Notes: generated by a model not told the origin, from the sequence alone. A stretch of DNA of 64,000 bases from Oscillospiraceae bacterium (GCA_015063485.1 SVUA01000001.1:1-64000), one strand, 5' to 3'. Numbered from the stretch's first letter, positions 39,515-50,211 are shown. A program made the numbers and translations.

Positions 39515-41695
39515 GTGAAAAAGAAAGCTTTATTATTTACAGTCTGCATTACTGTACTTGTTGTTTTGGCATTGAGTATAACTGTATTTGCCACGGCAAA
39601 CGAAAATTCAGAGCCAACACTAAAGATCGCGAAAAACAGCTTGGAATTACAGAATGCGGTTTTCATGAACTTCAAGGTAGAAAGTGCCAATATTGACAAT
39701 ACGTCGGATATTAAACTTTTAGTATGGGAATCTGCTCCTGCGGAATATAGCAAGGACACCGCAAGCGCAACACTTTCCTCTTTACATACCGAAGAGGATA
39801 CAGGATATATCGTATTCCAATACGACGATCTCGCGGCAAAGGATATGACAAAACAGATATACGTTTGCGCGTATGCAAACGTTGACGGAACGGACGTATA
39901 CAGCAAGCCTGTAAAATTCAGTATTATTCAGTATGCCTATAATACGTTGACTTCGGATTCTTCAACTCAAGAATTGAAAAATCTGCTTACGAATATGCTT
40001 TCATACGGAGCATCGGCACAGATCTATTTTAACCATAATACCGACTTTCTCGCTACTGATACAGTAGCCAAAATAAAGGTCGTTAACGGAACGCACACCG
40101 ACGGATTCTCTACGGGATATTATAAAGCAGGAACGAGCGTGACCTTGACCGCAAACGCGGCTGATGAAAGCTATGTATTCTCGCATTGGGAGGATAGCGA
40201 GGGTAATATTGTAGGAACGGAAAGTACGCTAACGATCAATGAATGTACGAGCGAGACTTACACGGCGGTGTATAGAGGAGAAACTGCGATAGAATCGCAA
40301 GGATTGGCGTATTCGGTCAACGAAGATAGAACGACCTGTAAAATAACGGGAATTGGTAATTGCAAAGATACACAATTGTATATACCGAGTGAAATTGATG
40401 GGTATAGAGTTACTATTATAGGTGACCGTGCGTTCATCGGTTGCACAAGCCTTACGAGTGTAAAGATACCTAATAGCGTCACGCGTATTGGCGAGTATGC
40501 ATTTTGGGATTGTATAAAACTTACGAGCTTAACGATTCCTGATAACGTTGTCAGCATTGGCGGTTATGCATTCATCGGTTGCACAAGCCTTACGAGTGTC
40601 ACTATTCCAAATGGCGTAACGAACATTAATGGTATGTTCTGCAACTGTACAAGCCTTACGAACATCACGATCCCCAGTAGCGTTACGAGTCTTGATTCAG
40701 ATACATTCTACGGTTGCACGAGCCTTACAAATATCAGTGTTGATATAAACAACAAATACTATAAGTCAATCGACGGAAATCTATATTCCAATGATGGAAA
40801 AACACTTGTACGATATTCAATCGGAAAACTAGCTACAAGTTTTATTATTCCCGATAGCGTAACGAGTATAGAAGATTCTGCGTTCTCCGATTGCTCAAGC
40901 CTTACAAGCGTAACGATTCCCGATAGCGTAACGAGTATTGGTTCTTATGCATTCTCGAATTGCACAAGCCTTATAAGTATAACTATCCCAGATAGCGTAA
41001 CGAGCATTGGATATCAAGCGTTTTATGATTGCACAAGCCTTACGAGCGTTACGATGTCTGATAGCATTACGAGCATTGGCGATTGGATATTCAAAGATTG
41101 TACAAACCTTGTAGGCAACATTTATGACGGCGCGCAATATTTGGGAGACGATATTAATAAATATATATTTTTATTTAAAGCATCAAATACTACCACAACC
41201 ATCAATTCCAATACCAAATTTATTGGCTGTTATGCATTCTCGGATTGTACAAATCTTACGAGTATAACAATTCCAGATAGCGTAACTAGCATTGGTTCTT
41301 ATGCATTCTCGAATTGCACAAGTCTTACAAGTATCACAATTCCTAATAATGTGACGAATATTGGTAATGGTGCGTTCGGAAATTGTACAAGTCTTATGAG
41401 TATCACAATTCCTGACAGAATTACGAGTATTAGCTTTTATGCATTCTCAGGTTGCACAAACCTTACGAGTATCGCTATTCCCGTTAGCGTTACAAGTATC
41501 GGATATCAAGCATTCAAAGACTGCTCAAGCCTTGCGACTGTTTACTATAACGGTACGGAAAGTGACTGGAACAATATCGATATAATGATTGTTAATTCGA
41601 TTACCTCAGCTACACGTTACTATTACAGCAAAACACAGCCTACGACTGAGGGCAATTATTGGCGCTATGTTGACGGCGTACCTACGAAGTGGTAA
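39515..41695 (+). CDS. Secreted BspA-like leucine-rich-repeat surface protein with InlB B-like repeat
   Basis: Signal peptide; GYYKAGTSVTLTANAADESYVFSHWED (B-repeat-like); repeated TSIGSYAFSNCTSLTSITIPDSV 23-aa units. Confidence 0.93.
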   Translation: MKKKALLFTVCITVLVVLALSITVFATANENSEPTLKIAKNSLELQNAVFMNFKVESANIDNTSDIKLLVWESAPAEYSKDTASATLSSLHTEEDTGYIVFQYDDLAAKDMTKQIYVCAYANVDGTDVYSKPVKFSIIQYAYNTLTSDSSTQELKNLLTNMLSYGASAQIYFNHNTDFLATDTVAKIKVVNGTHTDGFSTGYYKAGTSVTLTANAADESYVFSHWEDSEGNIVGTESTLTINECTSETYTAVYRGETAIESQGLAYSVNEDRTTCKITGIGNCKDTQLYIPSEIDGYRVTIIGDRAFIGCTSLTSVKIPNSVTRIGEYAFWDCIKLTSLTIPDNVVSIGGYAFIGCTSLTSVTIPNGVTNINGMFCNCTSLTNITIPSSVTSLDSDTFYGCTSLTNISVDINNKYYKSIDGNLYSNDGKTLVRYSIGKLATSFIIPDSVTSIEDSAFSDCSSLTSVTIPDSVTSIGSYAFSNCTSLISITIPDSVTSIGYQAFYDCTSLTSVTMSDSITSIGDWIFKDCTNLVGNIYDGAQYLGDDINKYIFLFKASNTTTTINSNTKFIGCYAFSDCTNLTSITIPDSVTSIGSYAFSNCTSLTSITIPNNVTNIGNGAFGNCTSLMSITIPDRITSISFYAFSGCTNLTSIAIPVSVTSIGYQAFKDCSSLATVYYNGTESDWNNIDIMIVNSITSATRYYYSKTQPTTEGNYWRYVDGVPTKW

Positions 41696-41802
41696 TCTAT
41701 ATTTGTTCCCACAGTTGAAAAACTTAAAAATTTATAAAATCAAATAAAAATTATGGGAGGCAGTTCACCTCCCATTTTCATTGGGTTTGATTCGTTCGTT
41801 AC

Positions 41803-41840
41803 GGACAGGCGTCCGCATTTGCTTTGCAAATTGACTGTCC
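41803..41840. repeat. Solo arm of the MITE-like element with an inserted hairpin loop
   Basis: GGACAGGCGTCC-GCATTTGCTTTGCAAATT-GACTGTCC; the flank TAAAAAACAAACAAATTTAATT matches the flank of copy A. Confidence 0.65.
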
Positions 41841-41909
41841 TAAAAAACAAACAAATTTAATTAAAACAAGGGGTCATTATAAAATAACCCCTTGTTTTGT
41901 TTTCTTTTG

Positions 41910-41939
41910 CTTACTTTTCTTTTTCAAAAGAAAAGTAAG
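41910..41939 (-). terminator. thrS terminator palindrome
   Basis: cttacttttctttt...aaaagaaaagtaag next to the thrS stop. Confidence 0.8.
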
Positions 41940-43883
41940 TTAATTATTCAAAGACAAAGTATCTATCTGCTCTTTTGCGAAAGCGATGAACTCATCGGCG
42001 GACATAGCGCCCATATCGCCTGTTTTGCGAGAACGGACGGCGACCGTACCCTCGGTCTGTTCCTTTTCGCCTATAACGAGCATATAGGGAACTTTTTCGA
42101 GTTGTGCGTTTCTTATCTTATATCCGATCTTTTCGTTTCTCGAATCGACGGTAACTCTCATACCGAGAGCGGTCATCTTGGCGGCGATAGCCTCGCAATA
42201 ATCTACCTGCTCGTCGCCGATAGGCAGGAAGCGTACCTGCTCGGGAGCCATCCACATGGGAAGCGCACCCGCGTACTTTTCAAGAAGAAGCGCAAGCGTT
42301 CTCTCATAGCAGCCGAGAGACGTGCGGTGAATGATATACGGTGTCTTGAGCGTATTGTCGGAATCGACGTATTCCATGCCGAACTTCTTTGCGAGAAGCA
42401 TATCGATCTGGATAGTAACGAGCGTATCTTCCTTACCGTGAACGTTTCTCATCTGGATATCGAGCTTCGGACCATAGAAAGCCGCCTCGTCGATACCTAT
42501 GGCATAGTTGCCCTTTCCGAGACACTCGTCAAGCAGGTTGCCCATGATCTCCTGAGCTTCGTTCCACTGTTCCGCAGTACCCTCGTATTTGTCTGTACGG
42601 TTAGGATCCCACTGTGAGAAGCGGAAATAGCAGTCCTCCCAGAGTCCGACCGAGCTCAAGCAGTATTTCGCAAGCTCAAGACAACCCTTAAATTCCTCCG
42701 CGAGCTGCTCGGGACGGAGAACGAGATGACCCTCGGAAATAGTGAACTGACGTACGCGGATAAGACCGTGCATCTCTCCGCTATCCTCGTTTCTAAAGAG
42801 TGTCGAGGTCTCGCCGAGTCTCATGGGGAGATCGCGGTAAGAGCGCTTTTTATTGAGAAATACTTGATACTGGAACGGGCAGGTCATGGGACGGAGCGCA
42901 AAGCATTCCTTTGTCTCGTCTGTAGGGTCGCCGAGAACGAACATTCCGTCAAGGTAATGATCCCAGTGTCCCGAGATCTTATAAAGGTCGGACTTTGCCA
43001 TGAGAGGAGTTTTTGTAAGAAGATATCCCCTTCTCTGCTCGGTGTCCTCTACCCATCTCTGCAAAAGCTGAATGGTTCTTGCGCCCTTGGGGAGCATGAT
43101 AGGAAGTCCTTGTCCGATAGAATCTACCGTGGTGAAATATTCAAGATCGCGTCCGACTTTGTTGTGGTCGCGCTTTTTTGCCTCTTCAATGCGCTCAAGA
43201 TGAGCCTTAAGCTCGTCCTTTGACGGAAAAGCTGTTCCGTAGACACGCTGAAGCATCTTGTTATTCTGATCGCCTTTCCAATAAGCGCCCGTGCATTGAG
43301 TGAGCTTTATAGCCTTTACTGCCGCCGTTGAGAAGAGGTGAGGACCTGCGCAAAGGTCGGTGAACTCTCCCTGCGTATAGAAGCTTATAACTGCGTCCTC
43401 GGGAAGCTCCTTGATAAGCTGGACCTTGTAAGGCTCGTTCTTTTCTTCCATAAGCGCGATAGCTTCCTCTCTCGGAAGCTCGAATCTTTCTATCTTGAGA
43501 TTTTCGCGAACGATCTTCTTCATTTCGTCCTCAAGTGTCTTGAGGACTTCGGGAGTGAAAGATATCTCGCTGTCAAAATCGTAATAAAATCCGTTTTCGA
43601 TAGCGGGGCCTATGGTGAGCTTCGTTTCGGGATAAAGTCTCTTTACCGCCTGCGCGAGAATGTGTGACGCTGTGTGGCGGAAAACGTGTCTGCCGTCCTC
43701 GTCCTCAAAGGTGAGAAGAGTTACGTCGGCATCACCGTCAAGCACCTGTGTCATTGCGCAAACGACACCGTTTACTTTAGCCGCAACGACAGCGCGGCTG
43801 ACAAGTCCCGCTTCTTGCGCCGCTTCAAAAACCGTAAGCGGCTCGTTCTTTTCGAGAATTACGTCTCCAAATTTAATGTTCAT
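41940..43883 (-). CDS. thrS: Threonyl-tRNA synthetase
   Basis: HTASHILAQAVKRLYPETKLTIGPAIENGFYYDF; RPMTCPFQYQVF; start set at MNIKFGDVI. Confidence 0.98.
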   Translation of the reverse strand: MNIKFGDVILEKNEPLTVFEAAQEAGLVSRAVVAAKVNGVVCAMTQVLDGDADVTLLTFEDEDGRHVFRHTASHILAQAVKRLYPETKLTIGPAIENGFYYDFDSEISFTPEVLKTLEDEMKKIVRENLKIERFELPREEAIALMEEKNEPYKVQLIKELPEDAVISFYTQGEFTDLCAGPHLFSTAAVKAIKLTQCTGAYWKGDQNNKMLQRVYGTAFPSKDELKAHLERIEEAKKRDHNKVGRDLEYFTTVDSIGQGLPIMLPKGARTIQLLQRWVEDTEQRRGYLLTKTPLMAKSDLYKISGHWDHYLDGMFVLGDPTDETKECFALRPMTCPFQYQVFLNKKRSYRDLPMRLGETSTLFRNEDSGEMHGLIRVRQFTISEGHLVLRPEQLAEEFKGCLELAKYCLSSVGLWEDCYFRFSQWDPNRTDKYEGTAEQWNEAQEIMGNLLDECLGKGNYAIGIDEAAFYGPKLDIQMRNVHGKEDTLVTIQIDMLLAKKFGMEYVDSDNTLKTPYIIHRTSLGCYERTLALLLEKYAGALPMWMAPEQVRFLPIGDEQVDYCEAIAAKMTALGMRVTVDSRNEKIGYKIRNAQLEKVPYMLVIGEKEQTEGTVAVRSRKTGDMGAMSADEFIAFAKEQIDTLSLNN

Positions 43884-43927
43884 GGGATATACCTCCAAAA
43901 AATAATTGTTTTTATTGTATATAAAAA

Positions 43928-44135
43928 GCACCCCGAACGGCGTTTGCGCCGTTCGGGGTGCGATATACGCACGGTTCCACCCGAGCTTTTAACTTTTTGC
44001 CATATTCATTTTTAAGCGCAAAAGCGGTACCTCAAGCGTCTTTGCGTAGAAACGTTTCAGCCTAAAACTTCTTTTGTAGTTTTTGCGTTTCCTCTCTGTT
44101 CACGGTGTCGTTTGAGACGTGTTTTTTGCGTGATC
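43928..44135 (-). ncRNA. T-box leader of thrS
   Basis: Minus strand: T-box core GGGTGGAACCGTGCG (about 43968-43984) followed by terminator GCACCCCGAACGGCG-CAAA-CGCCGTTCGGGGTGC-TTTTTAT (43961-43928). Confidence 0.9.
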
Positions 44136-44148
44136 ATTTTCGGTTTGA

Positions 44149-44586
44149 TCAAACCTGCTTTGCTTTGTTATATGACGAGTGAGGATTTACGATCTCTCGC
44201 CAATCAAGATCGCCTCTGTCAAGGGCAGTGATAATTACCTCTGCCGTTGCGATATTGGTCGCGACGGGAATGTTATAAAGGTCGCACATACGGAGCAACT
44301 CGTGCTCTATGGCGTTGTTTTTCGCGGTAATGCTCTGGGGACGGGTATCACGGAAGTACAGAAGCACGTCGATCTCGTTATAAGCTATACGCGATGCTAT
44401 CTGTTCCTCTCCTCCCTGTTCTCCCGACATAAGTCGATCAATGTGAAGTCCCGTAGCTTCTGAAATATATTTTGCGGTGACAGCAGTTGCGCAGAGATTA
44501 TGCTTACTTAGTATTCCGCAATAAGCTATGCAAAACTGTGCCATCAATTCTTTTTTCATGTCGTGTGCGATGATCGCTATTTCCAT
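44149..44586 (-). CDS. mgsA: Methylglyoxal synthase
   Basis: IAIIAHDMKKELMAQF...MSGEQGGEEQIASRIAYNEIDVLLYFRDT. Confidence 0.95.
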   Translation of the reverse strand: MEIAIIAHDMKKELMAQFCIAYCGILSKHNLCATAVTAKYISEATGLHIDRLMSGEQGGEEQIASRIAYNEIDVLLYFRDTRPQSITAKNNAIEHELLRMCDLYNIPVATNIATAEVIITALDRGDLDWREIVNPHSSYNKAKQV

Positions 44587-44886
44587 CGTAAGATTCCTCC
44601 GTTCTTTTGGGGTGTATGTGGTGGTCGTTCTTTGCTCGTCTTGCTGGGACGGCGGAAAGGACTTGCGTCGGAATATATAAAAATATGTGTATCTATACAG
44701 ATATCCTTATCTATTATACCATTTACAAGGTAGTTTTGTCAATGAATTTTGTAATATTTTTAATTATTTTCATAAAAAAATATATATTATTTGTAAAAAA
44801 TGAAGAATATCGCAATTTATTATTGTATTTTTTCGAATTTTAGTTTATAATATAGTTAATATTTTTTGTTTCAGGAGGATCTTTCC

Positions 44887-46131
44887 ATGATCGATCAGAT
44901 GATCAATAAGGTTGCCGCTACCGATCCCGAGATCGCAGAGGCAATAAAAGCCGAGTACGTACGCCAGTCAGACGGACTTGAGCTCATCGCATCGGAAAAC
45001 GTTGTTTCAGAGGCTGTGATGTGTGCAGTCGGTTCTGTACTTACCAACAAATACGCCGAGGGTTATCCCGGAAAACGCTACTACGGCGGTTGTTCTTGCG
45101 TTGACGTTGCCGAGACCATTGCTATTGAACGCGCTAAAAAGCTTTTCGGCGCAAACTTTGCAAACGTTCAGGCGCATAGCGGAGCACAGGCTAATACGGC
45201 AGTTTATTTCGCGCTTATTCAGCCGGGTGATACCGTTATGGGTATGAGCCTTGCTCACGGAGGACACCTTACTCACGGAAGCCCCGTTAATATTTCGGGT
45301 ATGTACTACAACTTCATTTCGTACGGTCTAGATCCAGTTACCGAGTATATCGATATGGTAGAGTTCGAGCGTCTTGCAAAGGAGCATAAGCCCAAGCTTA
45401 TCGTAGCGGGTGCGTCTGCTTATCCCAGAAAGATAGATTTCAAAAAAATGGCAGAGATCGCTCACTCGGTCGGCGCTTATTTCATGGTAGATATGGCTCA
45501 TATCGCAGGTCTTGTTGCCGCAGGCGAGCATCCCTCTCCCGTTCCTTACGCTGACGTAGTTACCACTACCACCCATAAGACTCTTCGCGGTCCTCGCGGC
45601 GGTATGATACTTACCAATGATGAAGAAATTGCTAAGAAGATAAACAAGGCTATATTCCCCGGTATTCAGGGCGGTCCTCTTATGCACACTATCGCGGGTA
45701 AGGCGGTTTGCTTCGGTGAGGCTCTTACTCCTGAATTCAAGGCTTATCAGCATAACGTAGTCGAAAACGCTCGTGTTCTTGCCGAGGGTCTCCTTGCTGA
45801 AGGCTTTAACCTCGTTTCAGGCGGTACGGATAACCACCTTATGCTCGTTGACCTTCGTCCTATGGGTATTACCGGTAAGGAGTTTGAGGCAAGACTCGAT
45901 TCCGTTCATATTACCGTTAATAAAAACGCTATCCCCAATGACCCCGAAAAGCCCTTCGTTACCTCGGGCGTTCGCGTTGGTACTCCCGCAGTTACTACCC
46001 GCGGTCTCGGTGTAGAGGATATGAAGACTATCGCGCGTCTCTTCGGACTCGTCGCTAAGGATTACGAGAATTCCGCAGACTTGGTTCGCGCTGAAGTCGA
46101 GGCTATTTGCAAAAAGTATCCTCTTTATTAA
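44887..46131 (+). CDS. glyA: Serine hydroxymethyltransferase
   Basis: [15 protein letters not shown]...[13 protein letters not shown]...[19 protein letters not shown] caggagg. Confidence 0.98.
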   Translation: MIDQMINKVAATDPEIAEAIKAEYVRQSDGLELIASENVVSEAVMCAVGSVLTNKYAEGYPGKRYYGGCSCVDVAETIAIERAKKLFGANFANVQAHSGAQANTAVYFALIQPGDTVMGMSLAHGGHLTHGSPVNISGMYYNFISYGLDPVTEYIDMVEFERLAKEHKPKLIVAGASAYPRKIDFKKMAEIAHSVGAYFMVDMAHIAGLVAAGEHPSPVPYADVVTTTTHKTLRGPRGGMILTNDEEIAKKINKAIFPGIQGGPLMHTIAGKAVCFGEALTPEFKAYQHNVVENARVLAEGLLAEGFNLVSGGTDNHLMLVDLRPMGITGKEFEARLDSVHITVNKNAIPNDPEKPFVTSGVRVGTPAVTTRGLGVEDMKTIARLFGLVAKDYENSADLVRAEVEAICKKYPLY

Positions 46132-46139
46132 TAAGGATG

Positions 46140-46372
46140 CGGAGACGCGTTCGACCCTTTCTTTTGAGAAAGGGTCGAGCCCCAAAGAATTTCCATAAAG
46201 AAATTTTATATAGAACCATTTTGTTTTACTTTAATTGAATAAAACGGACAGTCGAGGACGCCTGTCCCTACAGAGTTAAACTAAAGTTAATCGTTTTCCC
46301 ATTGCCTTACGGCTATGTGTATGCAAACGATTTTCTGTATGTCTTGTAGGGACAGGCGTCCTCGACTGTCCG
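46140..46372. repeat. Composite repeat: GACGCGTTCGA hairpin, linker, and MITE-like element copy B (46246-46371)
   Basis: Arms GGACAGTCGAGGACGCCTGTCCCTACA / TGTAGGGACAGGCGTCCTCGACTGTCC; the linker is shared with 30813-30845 in opposite orientation. Confidence 0.88.
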
Positions 46373-46490
46373 TAACAAATGTATCAAATTAAACAAAAGA
46401 GGGAGGCTGATAGCCTCCCCTATACAGAACAAATTAACGCCCATTTTGTAGGGGAAGATATATTATCCTCCCGTGAGCAAGCAAATTTAA

Positions 46491-47756
46491 TTAAGCTTTA
46501 ACTCTTTGGATATCAGCGCCGAGGGATCTAAGCTTTTCGAGGAGGTCCTGATATCCGCGGTCTATGTACTCAAGTCCTGTAACGGTCGTGACCGAATCGG
46601 CGGCGAGCCCCGCGATAACGAGACACGCGCCGGCTCTGAGGTCACAAGCCTTAACGTTTGCGCCGCGGAGCGCGCGAACGCCTGTGATATGGGCATCATT
46701 TTCGAGCACGTCAATTTTCGCGCCCATTTTTTCAAGCTCTTTGACGTACTGGAATCTGCCGTTATATATACCCTCGGATATTTTGCTGACTCCGTTTGCA
46801 AGGCAAAGCAGAGCCGAAAACTGCGGGTGCATATCGGTGGGAAATCCCGGATAGGGATTAGTCTTTATTTCTGTACCTCTGTATTTTCTGTCCGACGTTA
46901 CGGTTATAGAGTCGTCGGAGACATCGACGGAAACGCCTATATCGCGAAGCTTTGCGGTAACGGCTTCCATATGGCGAGGAATGATATTTTGAACTGTGAC
47001 CTTTCCTCCCGTAGCGGCAACGGCGGTCATATAAGTTCCCGCTTCTATCATGTCGGGAGCTATCTGATACTGACAGCCGTGAAGCTTTTCGATACCGCGA
47101 ATACGTATCATGCTCGTTCCCGCGCCCGTTATGTCCGCACCGCAGGCATTTAAGAAATTCGCCATATCTACGATATGCGGCTCACGCGCCGCGTTTTCGA
47201 TGGTCGTAACACCTTTTGCGAAAATAGCGGCGAGCATGATATTGATAGTAGCTCCTACCGAAACTATATTCATATATATCTGGTTTCCAACAAGTCCGCC
47301 TTCGGGAGCGCGGAAGGTAAAATTACCGTCCGCTTCATAAGAGACCTCCGCGCCAAGCGCTTCGAATCCGCGTATATGCTGGTCTATCGGACGGACTCCG
47401 AAATTACAGCCTCCCGGCATACCGAGCTTTGCCTCTCCAAAACGTCCGAGCATAGCACCGATAAGATAGGTAGAGCCACGCATCTTACTGACGTATTCCA
47501 TAGGCGGAGCTTTTTTGCCAACGTCTCTCGTATCGATAAGAACGGTATCCGTGCCCGTAAAGCGCACCTTTGCTCCGAGAACGCGCAAAGTGTCTATCGA
47601 GAGGGCAATATCGCTGACATCGGGAAGATTCGAAAGCTCACAAACGTCTGCCGCCGCAATAGTTCCGAAAATTATCGGAAGGGCGGAGTTTTTCATTCCG
47701 CTTATATTTACTTTTCCGTACAGCGCTCTTCCGCCGCGAATAATTAATTTTTCCAT
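46491..47756 (-). CDS. murA: UDP-N-acetylglucosamine 1-carboxyvinyltransferase
   Basis: ISGMKNSALPIIFGTIAA; MPGGCNFGVRPIDQHIRGFEALGA. Confidence 0.97.
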   Translation of the reverse strand: MEKLIIRGGRALYGKVNISGMKNSALPIIFGTIAAADVCELSNLPDVSDIALSIDTLRVLGAKVRFTGTDTVLIDTRDVGKKAPPMEYVSKMRGSTYLIGAMLGRFGEAKLGMPGGCNFGVRPIDQHIRGFEALGAEVSYEADGNFTFRAPEGGLVGNQIYMNIVSVGATINIMLAAIFAKGVTTIENAAREPHIVDMANFLNACGADITGAGTSMIRIRGIEKLHGCQYQIAPDMIEAGTYMTAVAATGGKVTVQNIIPRHMEAVTAKLRDIGVSVDVSDDSITVTSDRKYRGTEIKTNPYPGFPTDMHPQFSALLCLANGVSKISEGIYNGRFQYVKELEKMGAKIDVLENDAHITGVRALRGANVKACDLRAGACLVIAGLAADSVTTVTGLEYIDRGYQDLLEKLRSLGADIQRVKA

Positions 47757-47797
47757 TGTCGTGTGTCCTCCCATTGAGGTATTGTCGGTAGTTTTTA

Positions 47798-48919
47798 TCA
47801 GTTTGATCTGTAATACGCTACGGCAAGGTCTACGACCATTCCATAGCTTTTAACTCCTTCTGTTCCGTGCATAACGAGAAAGGTGTTGTTTACCGTTTCG
47901 GATATATCGCTTACCACGGATTCTCTGTATTTTGCAAAGAAATTCGAATATGCGCTTTGCTCCGCGAGAACGAGCTGCGGAAGTGTTGCCGTCGCTTTAA
48001 GATATAGCTCTCTGTCTGCGGACGACAGTGCCGCCGCGACGTATTCGTAAAGATTTACGTACGCCGAATATCTGATATAAGGGTCGTACGATTCTATGCA
48101 AACGAGAAAAGCAAGGAAATTTGCCTCGTCCTCACGCGCTATACCGCGTTGATGGGCGAGCTCGTGCGCCGCCGTATACGGCAGAGTGTAGTCGGGAAAA
48201 TTTACGTTGAGATTAGCCTCTCCCGTAAAAAAGGTATATACGCCCGTAATATGAGTATATGACATAGGCTCGCTTAGCATGACGGGTTTTATTCGGCTTT
48301 CGAGCCTTTGAACGAATTCGTATTCGTCGCAGATATCGTCATAAGCCTTGAGAAGCTTCTCGTTCATTTCATCTATATCGTACGGCATGACAGAAAATCC
48401 GTCGCTTCCGTAAATTATTTTCGGTTGCTCCGCGTTTATCTTTTGGCTTAATATCAACGCGGTATTGTAAAGCTCCTCGGCGCTTACGTCTTTGCGTTCT
48501 ATTCCGAGCTTTTTATCAAGTGAAGTTCCACGGTAAGCAGGGGCAAATCCGATAAAAAAGGTAGAAAGCGCAATAGCCAAAGCCGAAAGAATAGCTCCGC
48601 AGAAGATCAAGACGTCTTTCCAAGAGTCGCTGTATCTTTTCATTCCTAAAATAATGAGAGATACGAGTATCGCGGGTAGCATGAGAAGTAAAAATTCGGC
48701 AAGAGATATAGGCAGCCAATTCGTCAGATGCGCAAGAAACGCACGAACGGGAGCTGATACGTGTTGGTTTATAAAATCTGCAAAATTTTTGCTGAAAAGG
48801 CAGGTTATATATATTAAAAGACAAAGAAGAAAAATGGCGTATATCACGATACAGACGGTCGGTAAACGACGCGTCCTTTCGCGCTTTTGTTGCGCGTGCG
48901 TTTCTTTGATCCCGTCCAT
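47798..48919 (-). CDS. DUF3810-type membrane protein with HExxH metalloprotease-like motif
   Basis: Three TM segments; PYTAAHELAHQRGIAREDEANFLAF. Confidence 0.85.
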   Translation of the reverse strand: MDGIKETHAQQKRERTRRLPTVCIVIYAIFLLCLLIYITCLFSKNFADFINQHVSAPVRAFLAHLTNWLPISLAEFLLLMLPAILVSLIILGMKRYSDSWKDVLIFCGAILSALAIALSTFFIGFAPAYRGTSLDKKLGIERKDVSAEELYNTALILSQKINAEQPKIIYGSDGFSVMPYDIDEMNEKLLKAYDDICDEYEFVQRLESRIKPVMLSEPMSYTHITGVYTFFTGEANLNVNFPDYTLPYTAAHELAHQRGIAREDEANFLAFLVCIESYDPYIRYSAYVNLYEYVAAALSSADRELYLKATATLPQLVLAEQSAYSNFFAKYRESVVSDISETVNNTFLVMHGTEGVKSYGMVVDLAVAYYRSN

Positions 48920-48942
48920 GAGATACTCCTTTTTGATCACTT

Positions 48943-49890
48943 TTAAATACCGAAAAGCGATGGCTCTCTTGCCTTGAGAGATGATATTGCGTTTTCGGAA
49001 AATATGCTGCTCAACAATTTGAGCATATCCTCGGGAAGAGGAGCTTTTATTGAAATAAGCTCTTCGCTTTTTGGGTGCGGAAACTCCAAAATGTGTGAGT
49101 GGAGCGCGTGCCGAGATATGTATTCGCTTTCATGTCCGTACATATCGTCGCCTGTTATCGAGCAATCTATCCCTGCAAAATGAACTCTTATCTGATGCGT
49201 TCTGCCCGTTATGGGATTTGCGTAGACTACTGAATGTCCGTTTTCCGATAATAAGACCTTGTATTCGGTCACCGCTCGGTCGCCGCCTTCTCCCTCTTTG
49301 CAGTTTTCGCGGACGATTATACTTTCCTCTGTTCTGCGGATATAGGTGTCGATAATTCCTTCGTGCTCTTTTGGGACGCCGTCAAGTATGGCAACGTATT
49401 GTTTTTTTATTTCTTTTTTGCGCATCGAGTCAGAGAGTGTGTTTGCCGAAAGTCTGTCGCGGGCGATGAGTAAAAGTCCGCTCGTGTTGCGGTCGAGTCT
49501 GTTTATCGGACGAAAGACGAAGGGTATTCCCATTTTTTCATATCGGTAAGCGAGCGCGTTTGCGACCGTATCGTCGTAGTGGTCGCGCGAAGGGTGAGTC
49601 GGCATATTCGCGGGTTTGTTTGGAACGACTAAAAACGTGTCCTCATACGCGATATCGAGAGGAAGGTCAACTGGAGTTAGCTTTTCTTGCTCCTTTGTAT
49701 CCTCGGTAGCGAGTGAGAGAATGTCTCCTTCGTTGACGATGGCACGAACTGTAACGTGATTCCCGTTGAGCATTATGCCGTTGTCAATGAACTTTAAATG
49801 CTTTAAAGTTGCCGCCGAGATACACAGAGGGCGCTTGATTATTTCACGCACGGTCTTGCCCGCGTATTCTTTTTCCACAACGTATTCCAC
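48943..49890 (-). CDS. RluA-family pseudouridine synthase
   Basis: FRPINRLDRNTSGLLLIARDRLSANTLS; ITGRTHQIRVHFAGI. Confidence 0.95.
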   Translation of the reverse strand: MEYVVEKEYAGKTVREIIKRPLCISAATLKHLKFIDNGIMLNGNHVTVRAIVNEGDILSLATEDTKEQEKLTPVDLPLDIAYEDTFLVVPNKPANMPTHPSRDHYDDTVANALAYRYEKMGIPFVFRPINRLDRNTSGLLLIARDRLSANTLSDSMRKKEIKKQYVAILDGVPKEHEGIIDTYIRRTEESIIVRENCKEGEGGDRAVTEYKVLLSENGHSVVYANPITGRTHQIRVHFAGIDCSITGDDMYGHESEYISRHALHSHILEFPHPKSEELISIKAPLPEDMLKLLSSIFSENAISSLKAREPSLFGI

Positions 49891-50211
49891 TAAAGAGCCG
49901 TCCTTTTGATAAAATAACTCAAAATTTATAGCTTTGAGTCCTACTTTAATTATTATATCACTTTCGCGCGGATATTACAAGGATTTTTTCATGATTATTA
50001 AAGAATAATACATAAAAATGAAAAAGTATTCATTTTCCCCACAAAAGCACCACATTTTTAAATAAAAGTGCTTTTTGAGCCTAAAATCGCGCCACTTAAG
50101 GCTTTTTTCTTGTCAAGTCTTTTTTGTAAAAAAAATAATTTTTGTAGATTTTCACAAATGTGTATTTGAAAATTTTCAAAGATCTTGGGGGTGTGAAAAA
50201 ACAGTCACAGT

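Noticed and set aside
40431-41540. CRISPR-like regular DNA repeats
   Set aside because: In-frame 69-bp units encoding BspA LRRs; no unique spacers, leader or cas genes.
47340-47460. MurA checked for a fosfomycin-resistant active site
   Set aside because: The catalytic-loop Cys is retained (PGGCNFGVRP), so no resistance claim.
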